Shown piece after piece: positions 11,467-22,295 of a stretch of 64,000 bases of DNA. Position 1 is the stretch's first letter, and each line of letters opens with the position of its first letter. The translations under genes were made by a program, and so were the position numbers. Below the pieces are notes generated by a model. The model did no database searches. It worked only from the letters and a program-made list of their open reading frames with translations, and was not told the DNA's origin. This DNA is from Rostrohypoxylon terebratum (lineage: Eukaryota; Ascomycota; Sordariomycetes; Xylariales; Hypoxylaceae): NCBI GenBank assembly GCA_022497145.1, contig MU385877.1, positions 62,001 to 126,000 of the forward strand, in the 5' to 3' direction.

Positions 11467-11886
11467 GATGACGGTTGTTGTGTGGTGAGAACTTAGGTGG
11501 ACTGCTGTTGTGTTAGTATTTTCGTGGTTGATTGATTGATTAAATTAGGATAAGAGACGAATTTCGTAAATCTCAAAGTTGCGCACTTGTGTGGGCTGAA
11601 TGACTAATCCACTTCTTTTTCAAGTGCTCTTAGGGTCTCGCTTGATGTGGCTCGTGCGCTAGGAATGTGGCGGTTCGAATCCGGATGAAGTGGGTCTGAA
11701 AATGTACCACACTGCAACACTGGCAGACTGGGTACGCCGCTAAAGCTGCAGCTGGTGACTCGAAGTTCTCGAACTCTCTAGGTTACTAATATTATGTACT
11801 ATGATGTCCTAATTGTCGCATACCTACCCACCCATTATATCACATCACCTCGATGCCTCACCCAAGGCCAATCATGTCTCAATGCC
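11467..11886. other. Divergent promoter region of RPL24 and TAD1
   Basis: 420 bases without a gene between two divergent start codons. A GGTTCGAATCC stretch at about 11672 looks like a Pol III B box, but no tRNA cloverleaf can be folded around it. Confidence 0.5.
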
Positions 11887-13352
11887 ATGACAATCACACC
11901 AGATAATATCGCAGCGCTGGTGCTGAAGCATTATGATGCTCTACCAGCGAAGAGGAAACCAGTAGTCCGAAGCAATGGCTTGCGAGAATGGGTACCCCTG
12001 GCTGGAATAGTAGCCCAAGGTACATTTAAGTGTGTATTTTAAAGATATCGCGACAGACTAATATATAGTAACAGATGAAAATGATGAATTATCGTGTCTA
12101 TCAATGGCGTACGTTAGCTGTGCCTGCTTTTATGGTCCTTCTTTGAAGCACGTGGTTAAAAGAGTCCCTAACAAGAGGCAGGACAGGGATGAAATGTCTT
12201 CCTTCTTCAAAAGTCACGCAAGCACAAGGCAATGTATTACATGACTGGCATGCAGAGATACTAGCCATACGAGCCTTTAATCGCTTCGTCTTGGACGAGT
12301 GCAAAATCCTTGCTCAGGGGGGCTCGTCTAAATTTCTGCGTCGGCGAACTAGCGATGAGATGAACAATTCCTATTCAGGGGAAATAGAGGCAGAAAAATC
12401 TTGGCACGGACAACCATTTGCATGGAGGGAGGATATCATCCTACACATGTACTGCTCCGAAGCGCCCTGCGGCGACGCAAGCATGGAGTTAATAATGGAT
12501 TCTCAAGAAGATGCCACACCATGGGAAATGCCACCAGAAGTCACCGCTGCCGCTTCTTCCTCTGGAACTCTACCTGGCCGTGCCTATTTCTCTCAACTAG
12601 GCATCGTCCGCCGGAAACCCGCAAGACCAGATGCTCCTCCTACACTCTCCAAGTCTTGCTCGGACAAGCTAGCCTTACATCAAATAACATCTCTCCTGTC
12701 ATCCGTAACCTCACTCCTTGTCTCTCCTAGCAGCGCATATCTATACTCCCTAATCCTACCACTCTCCCGATACAGTGCCACAGCCTGCCACCGTGCCTTC
12801 TCTTCGTCCGAAGGGGGTCGTATGAATAGTCTAGCACATCTTCTACGCCCATCTCGTACCCCCACCTCCAATCGGGGCTACGCGTTTCGACCCTTTACCA
12901 TATCAACCACAACATCCGAGTTCATTTTCTCTCAGAAACAAGCCAAAGAGACGGCAGGGGCATCGGGCATCGCCCCTAGTAACCTAGCGCTAGCCTGGAC
13001 TTCTTCTGGCCTCGAAGAAGCGACGTTGGGTGGTGTTTTGCAAGGACGGAAACAATCTTCCGCAGACGCGAAAGGAGCCAGTTTGGCTTCTAGGCGGAAG
13101 ATGTGGAGTCTTGCTGCTGAGATAGTCGATCTACTCTCAAACTCACCTTTGCGCTCACCCTTTTTAGGCCAAGACCCCCCAAACAGAGGAGGAATTGACG
13201 TTGACCTTCGAAAGGCGTTGTGCGCTGAGACGTATGGAGAGATAAAGCAGTCTGTATTGCTAGAAGCTAGGAGGGGGGTTAAGGGAGAAGCTAGAGCGGA
13301 GGCATTGGGAGGATGGGCGCGCAATTTGGGGGACGAATCATTCCGCTTATAA
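11887..13352 (+). CDS. TAD1: tRNA-specific adenosine deaminase 1
   Basis: Deaminates adenosine 37, next to the anticodon of tRNA-Ala, to inosine; it belongs to the ADAR-type deaminase domain family, 445 aa. Exons are 11887-12019, a 34-base exon 12075-12108, and 12182-13352. The zinc site is visible: HAE at residues 79-81 (HDWHAEILAIRAF) with E81 as proton shuttle, C152 in SEAPCGDASM, and C215 in LSKSCSDKLA. The 34-base exon is needed to restore ELSCLSMATGMKCLP ahead of the active site. ATG 11887 was chosen because MTITPDNIAALVLKHYDALP aligns with the usual N-terminus; an upstream in-frame ATG at 11794 would add about 31 residues of unlikely sequence. The C-terminal third is fungal-variable. 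Divergent from RPL24. Confidence 0.93.
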
Positions 13353-13894
13353 GAATTACATTGTAGCTGGCATGGTTGACATGTCTTGCTTGTGGATACA
13401 AATCACAGAAAGCGAAGCAACACCTTTATGAAATGATTTTTTTTCTTGGGTAGGTACCTACGAGCAGTGGTGTCGATTTCTTGCCACCATGCTCGGGTAC
13501 TTGGGTAATTGGCCTGATAGCAGAACTTGGCGAAGAAATACGCCACATCGCAAGCTTGCTACAGTAGCAGTCGTGGAAAATTTGTCTGGCGCGTGACCTG
13601 GGGGGAGGAGGAAACGAGTACAGAACCACCTGCTAGACTACCTGATAAATGACGAGTGTTGAGAAACCCCCCTTTATGAATTTGCAAAGGATGAACTACC
13701 GAAGAACTCCCTTCCCGACCTACCTCGTGACGCATGTATGAGAGAAAAAAGACCATCAACCATGTCGACCAAATGCCATTATCATCCCCGTTGATTTTCC
13801 CTTGCTTTTTCCGTGATCACTTCGTTCGTTCAGATAGAAGGGGTGGAGTATGGTGTTTGGTCCGTTTGTAAAGGTGCGTCATTGGGTTGTTCGT
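13353..13894. other. Intergenic region between convergent genes
   Basis: 542 bases with the 3' flanks of TAD1 and the NAC beta gene. Short open frames on the minus strand show no domain. Nothing else recognised. Confidence 0.5.
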
Positions 13895-14599
13895 CTATTC
13901 GACTTTGCTCTCGAAGTTCTCTCCGGCTACCAGGTCGGGAATGTCATCGTCGTCGGCTTCCTTATTCTCCTTCGACATGCTCTGGTAGCTCTCGGCGAGT
14001 TTTCGGAGAGAGGCGAGCGAGTCAGGTCCGAGCTGGTTTAGAATTCCGGGAACAAGCTCCGTCAACTCCTTGTCTTCGCCAGCTCCGTAGATGGCGAAGG
14101 TGTTGGCAGGAACGGCAGCGTGAACTAGTAGTGTATGATTAGTTTAGTGTTCATCTTATATAGCAAGCCTCCAAATAGAGAGACAAGAGGTCATATAAAA
14201 TACGCCTTCCAAGCCGAAGCTCGGGCGATGATGCTGTCTCTTTTTTTCTGAAAATCTTCGCGACTCACCTTTGGGGGCAGAGAAGTGGATGACGTTGCCG
14301 TCGCTCTTGAACATGTTGACTTCTTCAATGGCCTGGATGGGCTGAGTGTTGAGCTTCTTCAGGGTCGCTTGAAGCTTCTTGTCGTCGTTGGCGCTGCGGG
14401 CGACGTTTCGCTTTTGCTTGTGTCGCGGGGTACCCTTTCCACCTAGTCCAAAAATTAATAATCATCCCCCCACCATAAAAAAAAACCGGATGAAAGGGTT
14501 AAAATGATTGAAAGGGTTTCACGATAATGATTACGTACCGGTTCGCGAAGGGGCAGCACCGCCGAACTTCTTCTTCAAGATCTCCTGGACGTCCGCCAT
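13895..14599 (-). CDS. EGD1: Nascent polypeptide-associated complex subunit beta (BTF3/Egd1)
   Basis: Ribosome-bound chaperone subunit that pairs with NAC alpha to shield nascent chains, 154 aa. Exons are 14599-14539, 14442-14269 and 14124-13895, all joined in frame. The N-terminus MADVQEILKKKFGG and the ribosome-binding basic segment (GKGTPRHKQKRNVARS) precede the NAC domain: KKLQATLKKLNTQPIQAIEE, then GNVIHFSAPKVHAAVPANTF, then PGILNQLGPDSLASL. The acidic tail ends FESKVE. Size and domain order match fungal NAC beta. Its upstream region is CT/A-rich, in keeping with a strongly expressed translation gene. Confidence 0.95.
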
Positions 14600-15252
14600 G
14601 GCTATGTGTGAGGAAAAGAGAGGCCGCACTGTCGGTGTTCGCAACGATAGCTGGTGGGTTGTGGTTTGCGGGTTGCGGGTTGCAGGTAAAAAAGAACCTT
14701 GAGAAAACTGGTGGGGGGTTGAACAAGTTAGCGATTTGGACGGTTTGGGTTTTCTTTTTTTCTTTTTGAATTGAGAGGTTGATGTTGAAATTGGGTCACG
14801 GCTACCAAGACTCAAAGCGAACAAAATCTAACGCTTGCACTTACCCTGTGAGAAATTGCGAAATTTTACCGTCGTCAAGAAAGAATATCGTTCGTAGCTT
14901 CTCAATCGGGGCGATGAGGCCTGAAGTTGGGGCTCATCCGGTACTGGGAAATTGTGCGTTGCCAAGACTTTTTTGGACTTTTCGCTTGAGGATCAACCCT
15001 CTTCCGTAATACATATGTAGGACCATAGGTACTTGGTACAATACCTACTAGGCAAAGTCCACTGTCCACTGCCCACTACTTACCTACACTACACTACCTT
15101 ACAGGAAAGGATCCATCACTCAGGGCTATCAGGTCCATACCTAAACACATCCTGGCGCTTGTGAAAGTTTTCTAACCTGGATTTTTGGGAATTCTGATAA
15201 TTTCAAAACTAATCTCTCATCATTTTGTTTTGTAAACATAAAACTCAACCAT
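14600..15252. other. Intergenic region upstream of the NAC beta gene
   Basis: About 650 bases forming the probable NAC beta promoter and leader. They include pyrimidine-rich runs (minus-strand sense) and short CCTACCTA-like motifs near 15020-15100. No gene recognised; overlapping open frames at 14499-14824 are chance frames in the leader. Confidence 0.5.
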
Positions 15253-15890
15253 TCAAAACCTATCATTTACTAAAAAATCATACGAGGAATTGGTTGTGTA
15301 GATTCGAGAATAAGACTCAGCGAGATATACTCGGAAACATAGCCAGAACCGGCGGATGGCATAAAGGATTGATATATAAAGGGACGAGTACAGCTTCCGG
15401 GTTGAGGGGCAGATATTCTTGATGAGACTCGATCGAGCTATTCTACAAGCCGCTTCTATTTGGGCTGACCAAATACAATAAGATGAGGAACGGCACCGCT
15501 GCATGAGGTACCTATCATAACCAGTCGCGTAGACGTAGGCTTGTATTTTGGCCCGATCATTTGGTGTTCTCGGATATACTCCAGGAGGAGCTGTTCAAAA
15601 TTGGTCTGGACGATCTTGAATCGCTCTTCGGCAGCTTCATCAATACCAATATTGAACAATAGCTTCTTTTAGGGAAAAACTAACTTTCCCCTCCGCAGAG
15701 AAACTGTTACTTGGTATTGTGGACTGCGAACTATACCCCGAGTCCTTGGTGGCCTCGAAGCTGGTATCCGTTGAAGCTGACGACGGGCTGGTTTCAGTAA
15801 GCCTCTCAATCAACTTTAAGGTTTTATCGACTTACCATAAAAGGTTAGAGCCTTTTCTCAAAGAGCCAGAAGTGAGTAAGATAATGCTTT
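15253..15890 (-). pseudogene. Relic of a fungal hypothetical protein gene
   Basis: Several protein-like stretches appear on the minus strand but in different frames with intervening stops. One, near 15810-15690, reads TETSPSSASTDTSFEATKDS followed by GYSSQSTIPS. The next, 15659-15456, reads FNIGIDEAAEERFKIVQTNF and continues through a LLLEYIREHQMIGP segment. A third, below 15450, is Y/S-rich. From memory, the order (serine-rich linker with DSGYSSQS, then a helical ERF...LLL...YI segment, then a short beta stretch) resembles large families of uncharacterised fungal proteins. No single start-to-stop frame or full set of splice sites can be drawn. I call it a degraded fragment; an intact multi-exon gene cannot be excluded. 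Confidence 0.35.
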
Positions 15891-16212
15891 TTGATTGGTG
15901 AAAATCTAACGCTATTGGGGATCCATAGATCTTAGATCAGAAAGAAAGACGAATAAGCCTTCATTTACTTCATTCACTCATAATACACTCGTAAGAGTCT
16001 ACGATTCACCATTAACACAGAAAATGTCATATAGGCACAGCAATTCAATTACTAACTCCACCACAACGTATGGCTACGGCGAAAAGCAGGAATATGAAAA
16101 CGATGCTCATCACTCATCCTCAAGACACGAGATCATCATGCGCATGTCCGTCTATCAACAACACGCCAAGTAATAACTGTGTTCTTTAGGAGAACAACAA
16201 TTTTCAACTGCT
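15891..16212. other. Short intergenic region downstream of the RdRP gene
   Basis: About 320 bases, AT-rich, containing the RdRP 3' flank. Nothing else recognised. Confidence 0.5.
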
Positions 16213-19200
16213 TTAGCGCAAATTCAGCTTAGCAAGTGCATCCATGCCCGTTTCTTCATCCTCCTCTAGCACGACCAGATCCTCCACAGTTTCGTTCATG
16301 TCAGGACGCGATAATTCGTGGCCCTCAGAACTGTGACTCTCGTTGCCATCCTCATCCGCAATGATGCCAGCGCTCACGAGCCGCTCAAACTCCTCTTCGT
16401 CATCGTCCACATTGTCATCCAGTAGGGCCATGCTTGGTTTCGGTACTTCCTCGAGCTCAAAAGCGTCTTGCGAAGTCGCGATTCGACCGAGCTCGTACTC
16501 GAAAACCCAGGGGAAACTGATCAGCGGGATCTCGTCCTTGGACAGCCCCTGCTCTTGTCCCTCTCTTCGAATCCTTCCTAATATGATTTGCACTTCCTCC
16601 CATGTAACAACGTAAGCGGCGGCAATCACGGGATACAGAACTTTAGGATCTCTAGATCCAGCCAATTTGATACAAGCTTGTCTGAATCGCTCTCTGTGGC
16701 TGGTTATCACTGGTTCCATGATCTCCTGTCTCCTGTAATCGCTTCCCACTCGAGGTTTTGTCAACACAAACGTTGACCAGGTTTCGAATTCCGTCTCGAT
16801 ATCGTGCTGGTTCATGATCTGCTTCATTGCTTTGTCATGTTGCCGCTTGATCATTCTTACCGCTTTCAATGTATCTTCATTCAGCGCATATCTACGAAGA
16901 ATTCTCTCGTCGAAAGCACCGTCCAATTTCGGCTTAAACTCGACCTTAGCTACTTGGTCATATAGTCGACCGAGGATCTTCTTTGAATGATACGACTTTC
17001 TCGGCGGCCTTTCCATGAAATGGGGGAAGTGTCTTGGTCGCAACGACGATTTCAGATGGGCCTCCTGGCCGGTTTTTGGATAATCTACAGATTTGGAATG
17101 TAGCCGTGCTAACTCAATGCACTGAGGGTCCTTAGGTCCTTCAGGAAGCATGTCACATTTCGCTAAATGTGCATGCGCAATCGTACTAAGAGAGTCATTT
17201 TTCATGTACTGTACGAAGAAGGAAATGAGGTCTGAGACTTTGACGTCTCGCTTGAGTTGCTTAGGCTGGAGGACATCCTGTTCCATAGGAGGGTAATTCC
17301 ATTCGAGGGGTATGAGTTCGGGGTCCCAAACGACAAAGTAGTCGTCACCGTCGAGGTCTCCACCGGAACACATCGAAGGTATGTCGCGGTCGCCAACTGC
17401 AGGGAATACGACAACATCGCGAAGATGTCTTAAAGCCGGAACGTCTACTGCCTCTACCACTCGGATATCACCAGGATGGAGAGAGGGGTTCCGTCCGAGC
17501 ATGCATATCCCGGTGATTACCTTGTACTCGCCTGTTTCTCCTGGCCTAATTCCCGTCTTTGGTACTTGGAGAAAGATTTGTGGCAATTTACTGGGGTCTT
17601 TCTTGTTGCGAGACTCAGTTGACTCGGCTGCTTCTTCTAGTTCCGAATACCCTCGTAGTGTGCGAGTCTCATCTATGCAACCGAAGACAAATGCTCCTTG
17701 ATCAACTACAATCCGAGCTTTCTCCCGGAGCAATCTCATAGACCAAGCACGCCACACTTCTAAGATAGTCATGAAAAATGGCTCCTTGGTGTTCATGAAT
17801 CCATCTACTATCATCTGCGCTATTGTCGTAGTGACGCCATTCTGGTCAATGTATTTGCTTAGCAACTGCATGGCGACCCGAGGATCTTCCATTGCGCTCT
17901 CGTAGTCTGCGATCTGCTTCTTCATCTTCTCTTCGAATACGAAATCTGGAACGCCCAAGCAGCTCAGTATCATGATAGTCTGCCTGTTCAATGCTGCGAC
18001 GGAGAATCTGGATGTCTTGATGATTTCAAGACCTCGAGAACTGCATTCGAATTTGTTTTGCGAGGGTCGAAGGTGGACGTCGTTGAAGGGCACGTCGGGC
18101 CATTGCGTCAAGATTCCCTTACTACCTCCAAGCCGAAACTGAAAAACGGCCGGGATATGGGTGGCCACATTGCTCGAGGTGAGATTTTGTATGAGAAACT
18201 TAGCTCGGCTAGGCGCAATCTTTCCAACTCCGTCGGTGAAACACCAACCGTTATGCTCAATGTCCGGGATGTGCACGATTGTTTGACCAATAGGCGATGA
18301 CTTGGGCAATTTTGTTGTCGAAAAACACTGCCCAAGTCTGGCAGCGTACTTGGCTACAACTCGAATATGGGCGACGTCACCCATCCAATTTCGAATATAG
18401 TCACATGTTATGAAGTCGTCTGGGCAGAAGAAATATGCACCGTTCTCTCGAAATTGCGAGTTTCCAGCTGCAAGATATTGGAAATGACGGCCACCGATCC
18501 GGATACCGTTTGATAGAGTTCGGTGTATTCTATTGAATAACGCATTATCCTGGGTAGTGCCTGGGGTTGGGAATATGCGGCCTTTGGATATTTCGTCGGT
18601 GAATTGAACACGAATGAAGCGATCTTGGTACTTGGCAAAGTGGCGCAGGACACGATTCATCGCCTCTGGGGCGGGGTTGCTGAGATACATAGTCGTGGGT
18701 GTAACCACTACTTTCCTCACCCATTGAGTATTCTCAGGAAGCGCGATTTCCGGATAGTGGCTCAGTGCTTTCTTGTCTTTGAAGAGTTTCATCGGGTCAT
18801 AAATTCTCTTCTCGTCAATTTTGTCCAGATTCTCGAGACGGCCTACGGTATGAGGTTGCGAGATGTACATCAAGAGGTCGTTAGCTCTATCGCGTCGCTT
18901 GGTATGATCTTTCGAAAGATCTGCTAATCTTTGCAAAAATTCCGTTGTTATGTCGATCTCGTTCAAGAATCCTTGAGAGATGCATGCTTCAAGCTGGTAC
19001 CGGACACGATAAGGAAGATGAATCTCTTCCGTGTCAGCAAGAAGAGATAGATTGGAGTTCGGCTCCCACTCGTTCAACTTTCGCGGCTCAAGTTTACCCC
19101 AGAAGCTCGGAACCTGTGTTGTGATAGTCGAAAATTCCTCTGATGTCTTATAATCTACGCTGATGTTGAAGTCTTGCAACGCAGGCCTCATTACAGCCCA

Positions 19201-20552
19201 ATCGCCGAGGATGGATTTCGGGAAGATAAGTCGATACATGGTCCATCTCCCAATATCAATGAAATGGTTGGCTTTTGGAAGCATTACCGGGTCATTCTTG
19301 AACCACGACGTGTCGTAAGTGATATCGACAATCCGGTCCCAGGCATCTCGTATAGACCAAATGCACCTACTATCTGAATGAGATCCGGCGACATCGTGCT
19401 TCACATAGAAGGCGGGGGGTGCTGGTAAAGGAATGAGGAGAGCCCACGTGCTGTCGTCGATATCAATGAAGATTATCTTCTTGAGATGTGCAAACGGGAT
19501 CTGAGCCTTATATTCTTGGGGCATCTCTACCTTTCCGATGGGATCAGGATGCTGTATAGTGGGGTCCTCGCGGCGTGGATCTTGAATCGTGCAGGCAAAT
19601 ATGATCTCGAGCCTTTTGTGATCAAGATCAGCATCCAAGGAGAAGCGAAATCGATTGTGGTTGTTCCTGATTGTCCTCAGAGGAAGCATCTCGTTCTCGT
19701 GAGCAAGTACGCCAAATTGCAAGGCTCTCATCTGGAGGCTTATCAAAGAGGGGTAATTTTGGCCGTTTGATGTTTGGACTCTCGACGATGGTAGCCGTTT
19801 CTGAAGCTCAACTTTGATCTTGGCTGGCTTGCCCCGAATATCAACTATCATAAAGTCTTGCCAGAATTGCTTGGTGGGGGGCGGCCGGAAGTAGACACGT
19901 CCGGTTCCATCTCGCTCTCCGGTGCTCTTTCTTTCAAATAGATCAATTGAGACGATCTCTCCATGGTTCTTGAAGAGGAACCACACATCACAAGTGGTGG
20001 TAGTGGGAGGAAGATTTTGTATGCGAAGACAGATCTTTTCCCAATGTGACCACTCAGGTCTCATGCCCAAAGGGTTAGATGAATAGTGTGAAGCAGGTTT
20101 TTGGTTAGCAATCAAATTAGAAGGATGCGTTTCGTGAGTTCCATTCGTCGAGGAGCCAGCGAATGGCTCGTGCCTTGAATGTTGGCGTGACTGTTGTTTG
20201 CTGTTTGGCCTAGACTCTCTGGATTTTGGCCGCTGGGAACTGATAGAGGCTCTCAAGGAAGTCGCTGTAGGAGATGGAGATGGGCTAACAGAAGTAGTGG
20301 ATTCTGATGTCTCTTGGCCTATGTGAAAACATCAGTTGCTGGCTGCTAACCTTGGGGTAGGGGCTATCAAGGACACTCACGTCGAGCCACGTCATTCCCG
20401 GCGTCGTCGCTGCTAGAATGTCCCTGGTTATTGGCCATGGAGAAGGTGCCATTTTCATGCTCTTGTATGGAAATGCTGCTTTGAAGGAGATTCGGAGTGC
20501 TTGGCCGTTCCCGATGTGAACCTCCACCAACCCGGCCCTTATCATATTCCAT
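16213..20552 (-). CDS. RNA-dependent RNA polymerase of the RNA-silencing type, with N-terminal RRM-like domain
   Basis: Cellular RdRP (eukaryotic double-psi beta-barrel class) that makes double-stranded RNA for Dicer in RNA interference, 1425 aa. Exons are 20552-20381 and 20318-16213. After a serine-rich tail, an RRM-like segment occupies about residues 150-205 (KICLRIQNLPPTTT, then GRVYFRPPP). The RdRP domain covers roughly residues 450-1100. The catalytic loop CSGGDLDGDDYFVVWD at about residue 1045 has all three metal-binding aspartates of the DxDGD motif. The C-terminus is acidic (DDNVDDDEEEFERL). Neurospora has three such enzymes (QDE-1, SAD-1, RRP-3). The RRM-plus-RdRP arrangement points to the SAD-1/RRP-3 side rather than QDE-1, but this needs a tree. 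The long second exon is uninterrupted, and nothing suggests inactivation. Confidence 0.93.
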
Positions 20553-22295
20553 CTCGGAGCCAAATCAAGTCAGAAAACTAATTCTAGGTCAATTTTTTTA
20601 ATCGTTTTTTATCTTGAGAATGGCGAGGGTTGAATGGAGAAAATGGTGTACAGACAGTTTGAATTGGGAAGTTTGCACCCAACACCACTGTGAAGACGTC
20701 GAAGGAATACATAGCAGAAGTCGGACTTACCTACTGTTTTCAAGGGAAGGAGGGAAAGAAAGGGAAAAGGAATAGGAATAGGAACAGGACTAAGAATAAG
20801 TGAGATGGTGAGATGACGAGGTTTGTTATGTTTTAGGTAGGTCTTGCACGGTGCCAAATGGTGATTAAGTAGCAGAATTTTTAGTTTTGGGGAGAAGACA
20901 ATTGCAAACAAGCTGCTCGCACGCAATCGAATTAAAAGTTAGATCTCTTGGTGGAAATTCCACATGGAGAATTGAGGTGTTAAGTTGAAGATTAAAGGTT
21001 GAAGATTGAAGGTTGATTCATATCTAAATCGTAGCTCATACTATTATTATGTACAGGAGCGATATGTTCACGTTGTTACCTGGGTAGGCGCCACCATCAA
21101 TTGAGCCATTTGAGCAATTATCTGATTTTTTCGAGGTAGGCACCTCCTTTAGCTACTGCATACATACGTAGTTGAATTAAGCATCTACTTAGGAAAGCAC
21201 GTAGATGAATTGGATCCGTTCCAGGTCGCTCTTGCACGCCGAATTCGATATCAGGGCTTGACCAGGGGAGATCGGTATACTTAGTAGTAGTACTCATTGA
21301 AGAGGAGAACATATTTGGCGTTGGTGTTGACAACTTTATGAGTCATTCATGGCTTTCTTTTTTTTAATTGGGCCAAGCAGAGTTCCTACAGGTATCCGAA
21401 ACATTGCAGCAAGTTTGCTCACTCTCCATGATATTTGCCTAAGGCATTCTTTCAGTATTTGTCAAGCATAAGGGTATTGAGGATAGCGAGTTCTTGTCTT
21501 ATTCATTCTTTATTCCTCCTATATGACTCATAGGTATATGGCATGCCTAGCGTTAAGCAGTGTCTTGAGAGAAGACAGCTCACGACCTTGGAAAAGGCTT
21601 GGCGGCTTCTATGGATGTCGCCTATAACCTTAAGTCACAGAAAACTCCTATTGGTGTAAGTTAAGTCTCCCCGGGGGGCTGCATTCACCAGCCAAAGATG
21701 GTAATAGGCAGCATAGGCCTTATGCCACCTGGTGATTGTCGAATCAACCTAACTCAAGAGACATTATTAACCCGGCATAAAAAGACAATATAAAATAGGT
21801 ATGCGAAAAAAAGATATCAAAATGTTGAAGCTAGCGAACTGTTGAAGACAATGAACGCTTACCCTACTAATAACAATAGAACTCTTCCAACACCAATGAA
21901 GTCTCAGTGGAGCCAAATACCAAGTAGCACAACATGATAGCAAGTCCGATCTGAATTTCTAATGCCCTATATTTACTTCGAAATATAGCAGTAGCTAAAA
22001 GAACCATATGCCTAGTCAGAGCAACAATGTGCTCAAATAAGAGGCATGTTCCCCCAATAGGGCTCATGGTAGTTTCAGTGGTGCTGCTATCATGCATCTA
22101 AAAGTCTTCTTATCGCTGTCTAATGAAACTTTTCCACGGATAACTCACGTCCATACGAAAGACCATATGCTGACTAATGATCCCCTTCCGTGTTCTATTC
22201 TTCCATTTGTACGCCGTCGTAGAAAGACGTCAAAGTTGACAGTCGAAACATGCGCGCCTCTCTGATGGAGTGTCATAAATTCGTTGGTTGCCTCA
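20553..22295. other. Intergenic region of 1.7 kb
   Basis: This includes the RdRP promoter and leader (a pyrimidine-rich tract on the minus strand at about 20740-20830) and the 3' flank of the D-lactate dehydrogenase gene. A 76-codon minus-strand open frame at 21867-22097 is hydrophobic but has no supporting motif. No gene called. Confidence 0.5.

Noticed and set aside
11660..11690. GGTTCGAATCC resembling a tRNA B box
   Set aside because: The flanking bases do not form the T stem or an acceptor stem, and no A box lies at the right distance.
21867..22097. 76-codon hydrophobic frame downstream of DLD1
   Set aside because: Hydrophobicity alone is not evidence, and there is no conserved motif or upstream signal.
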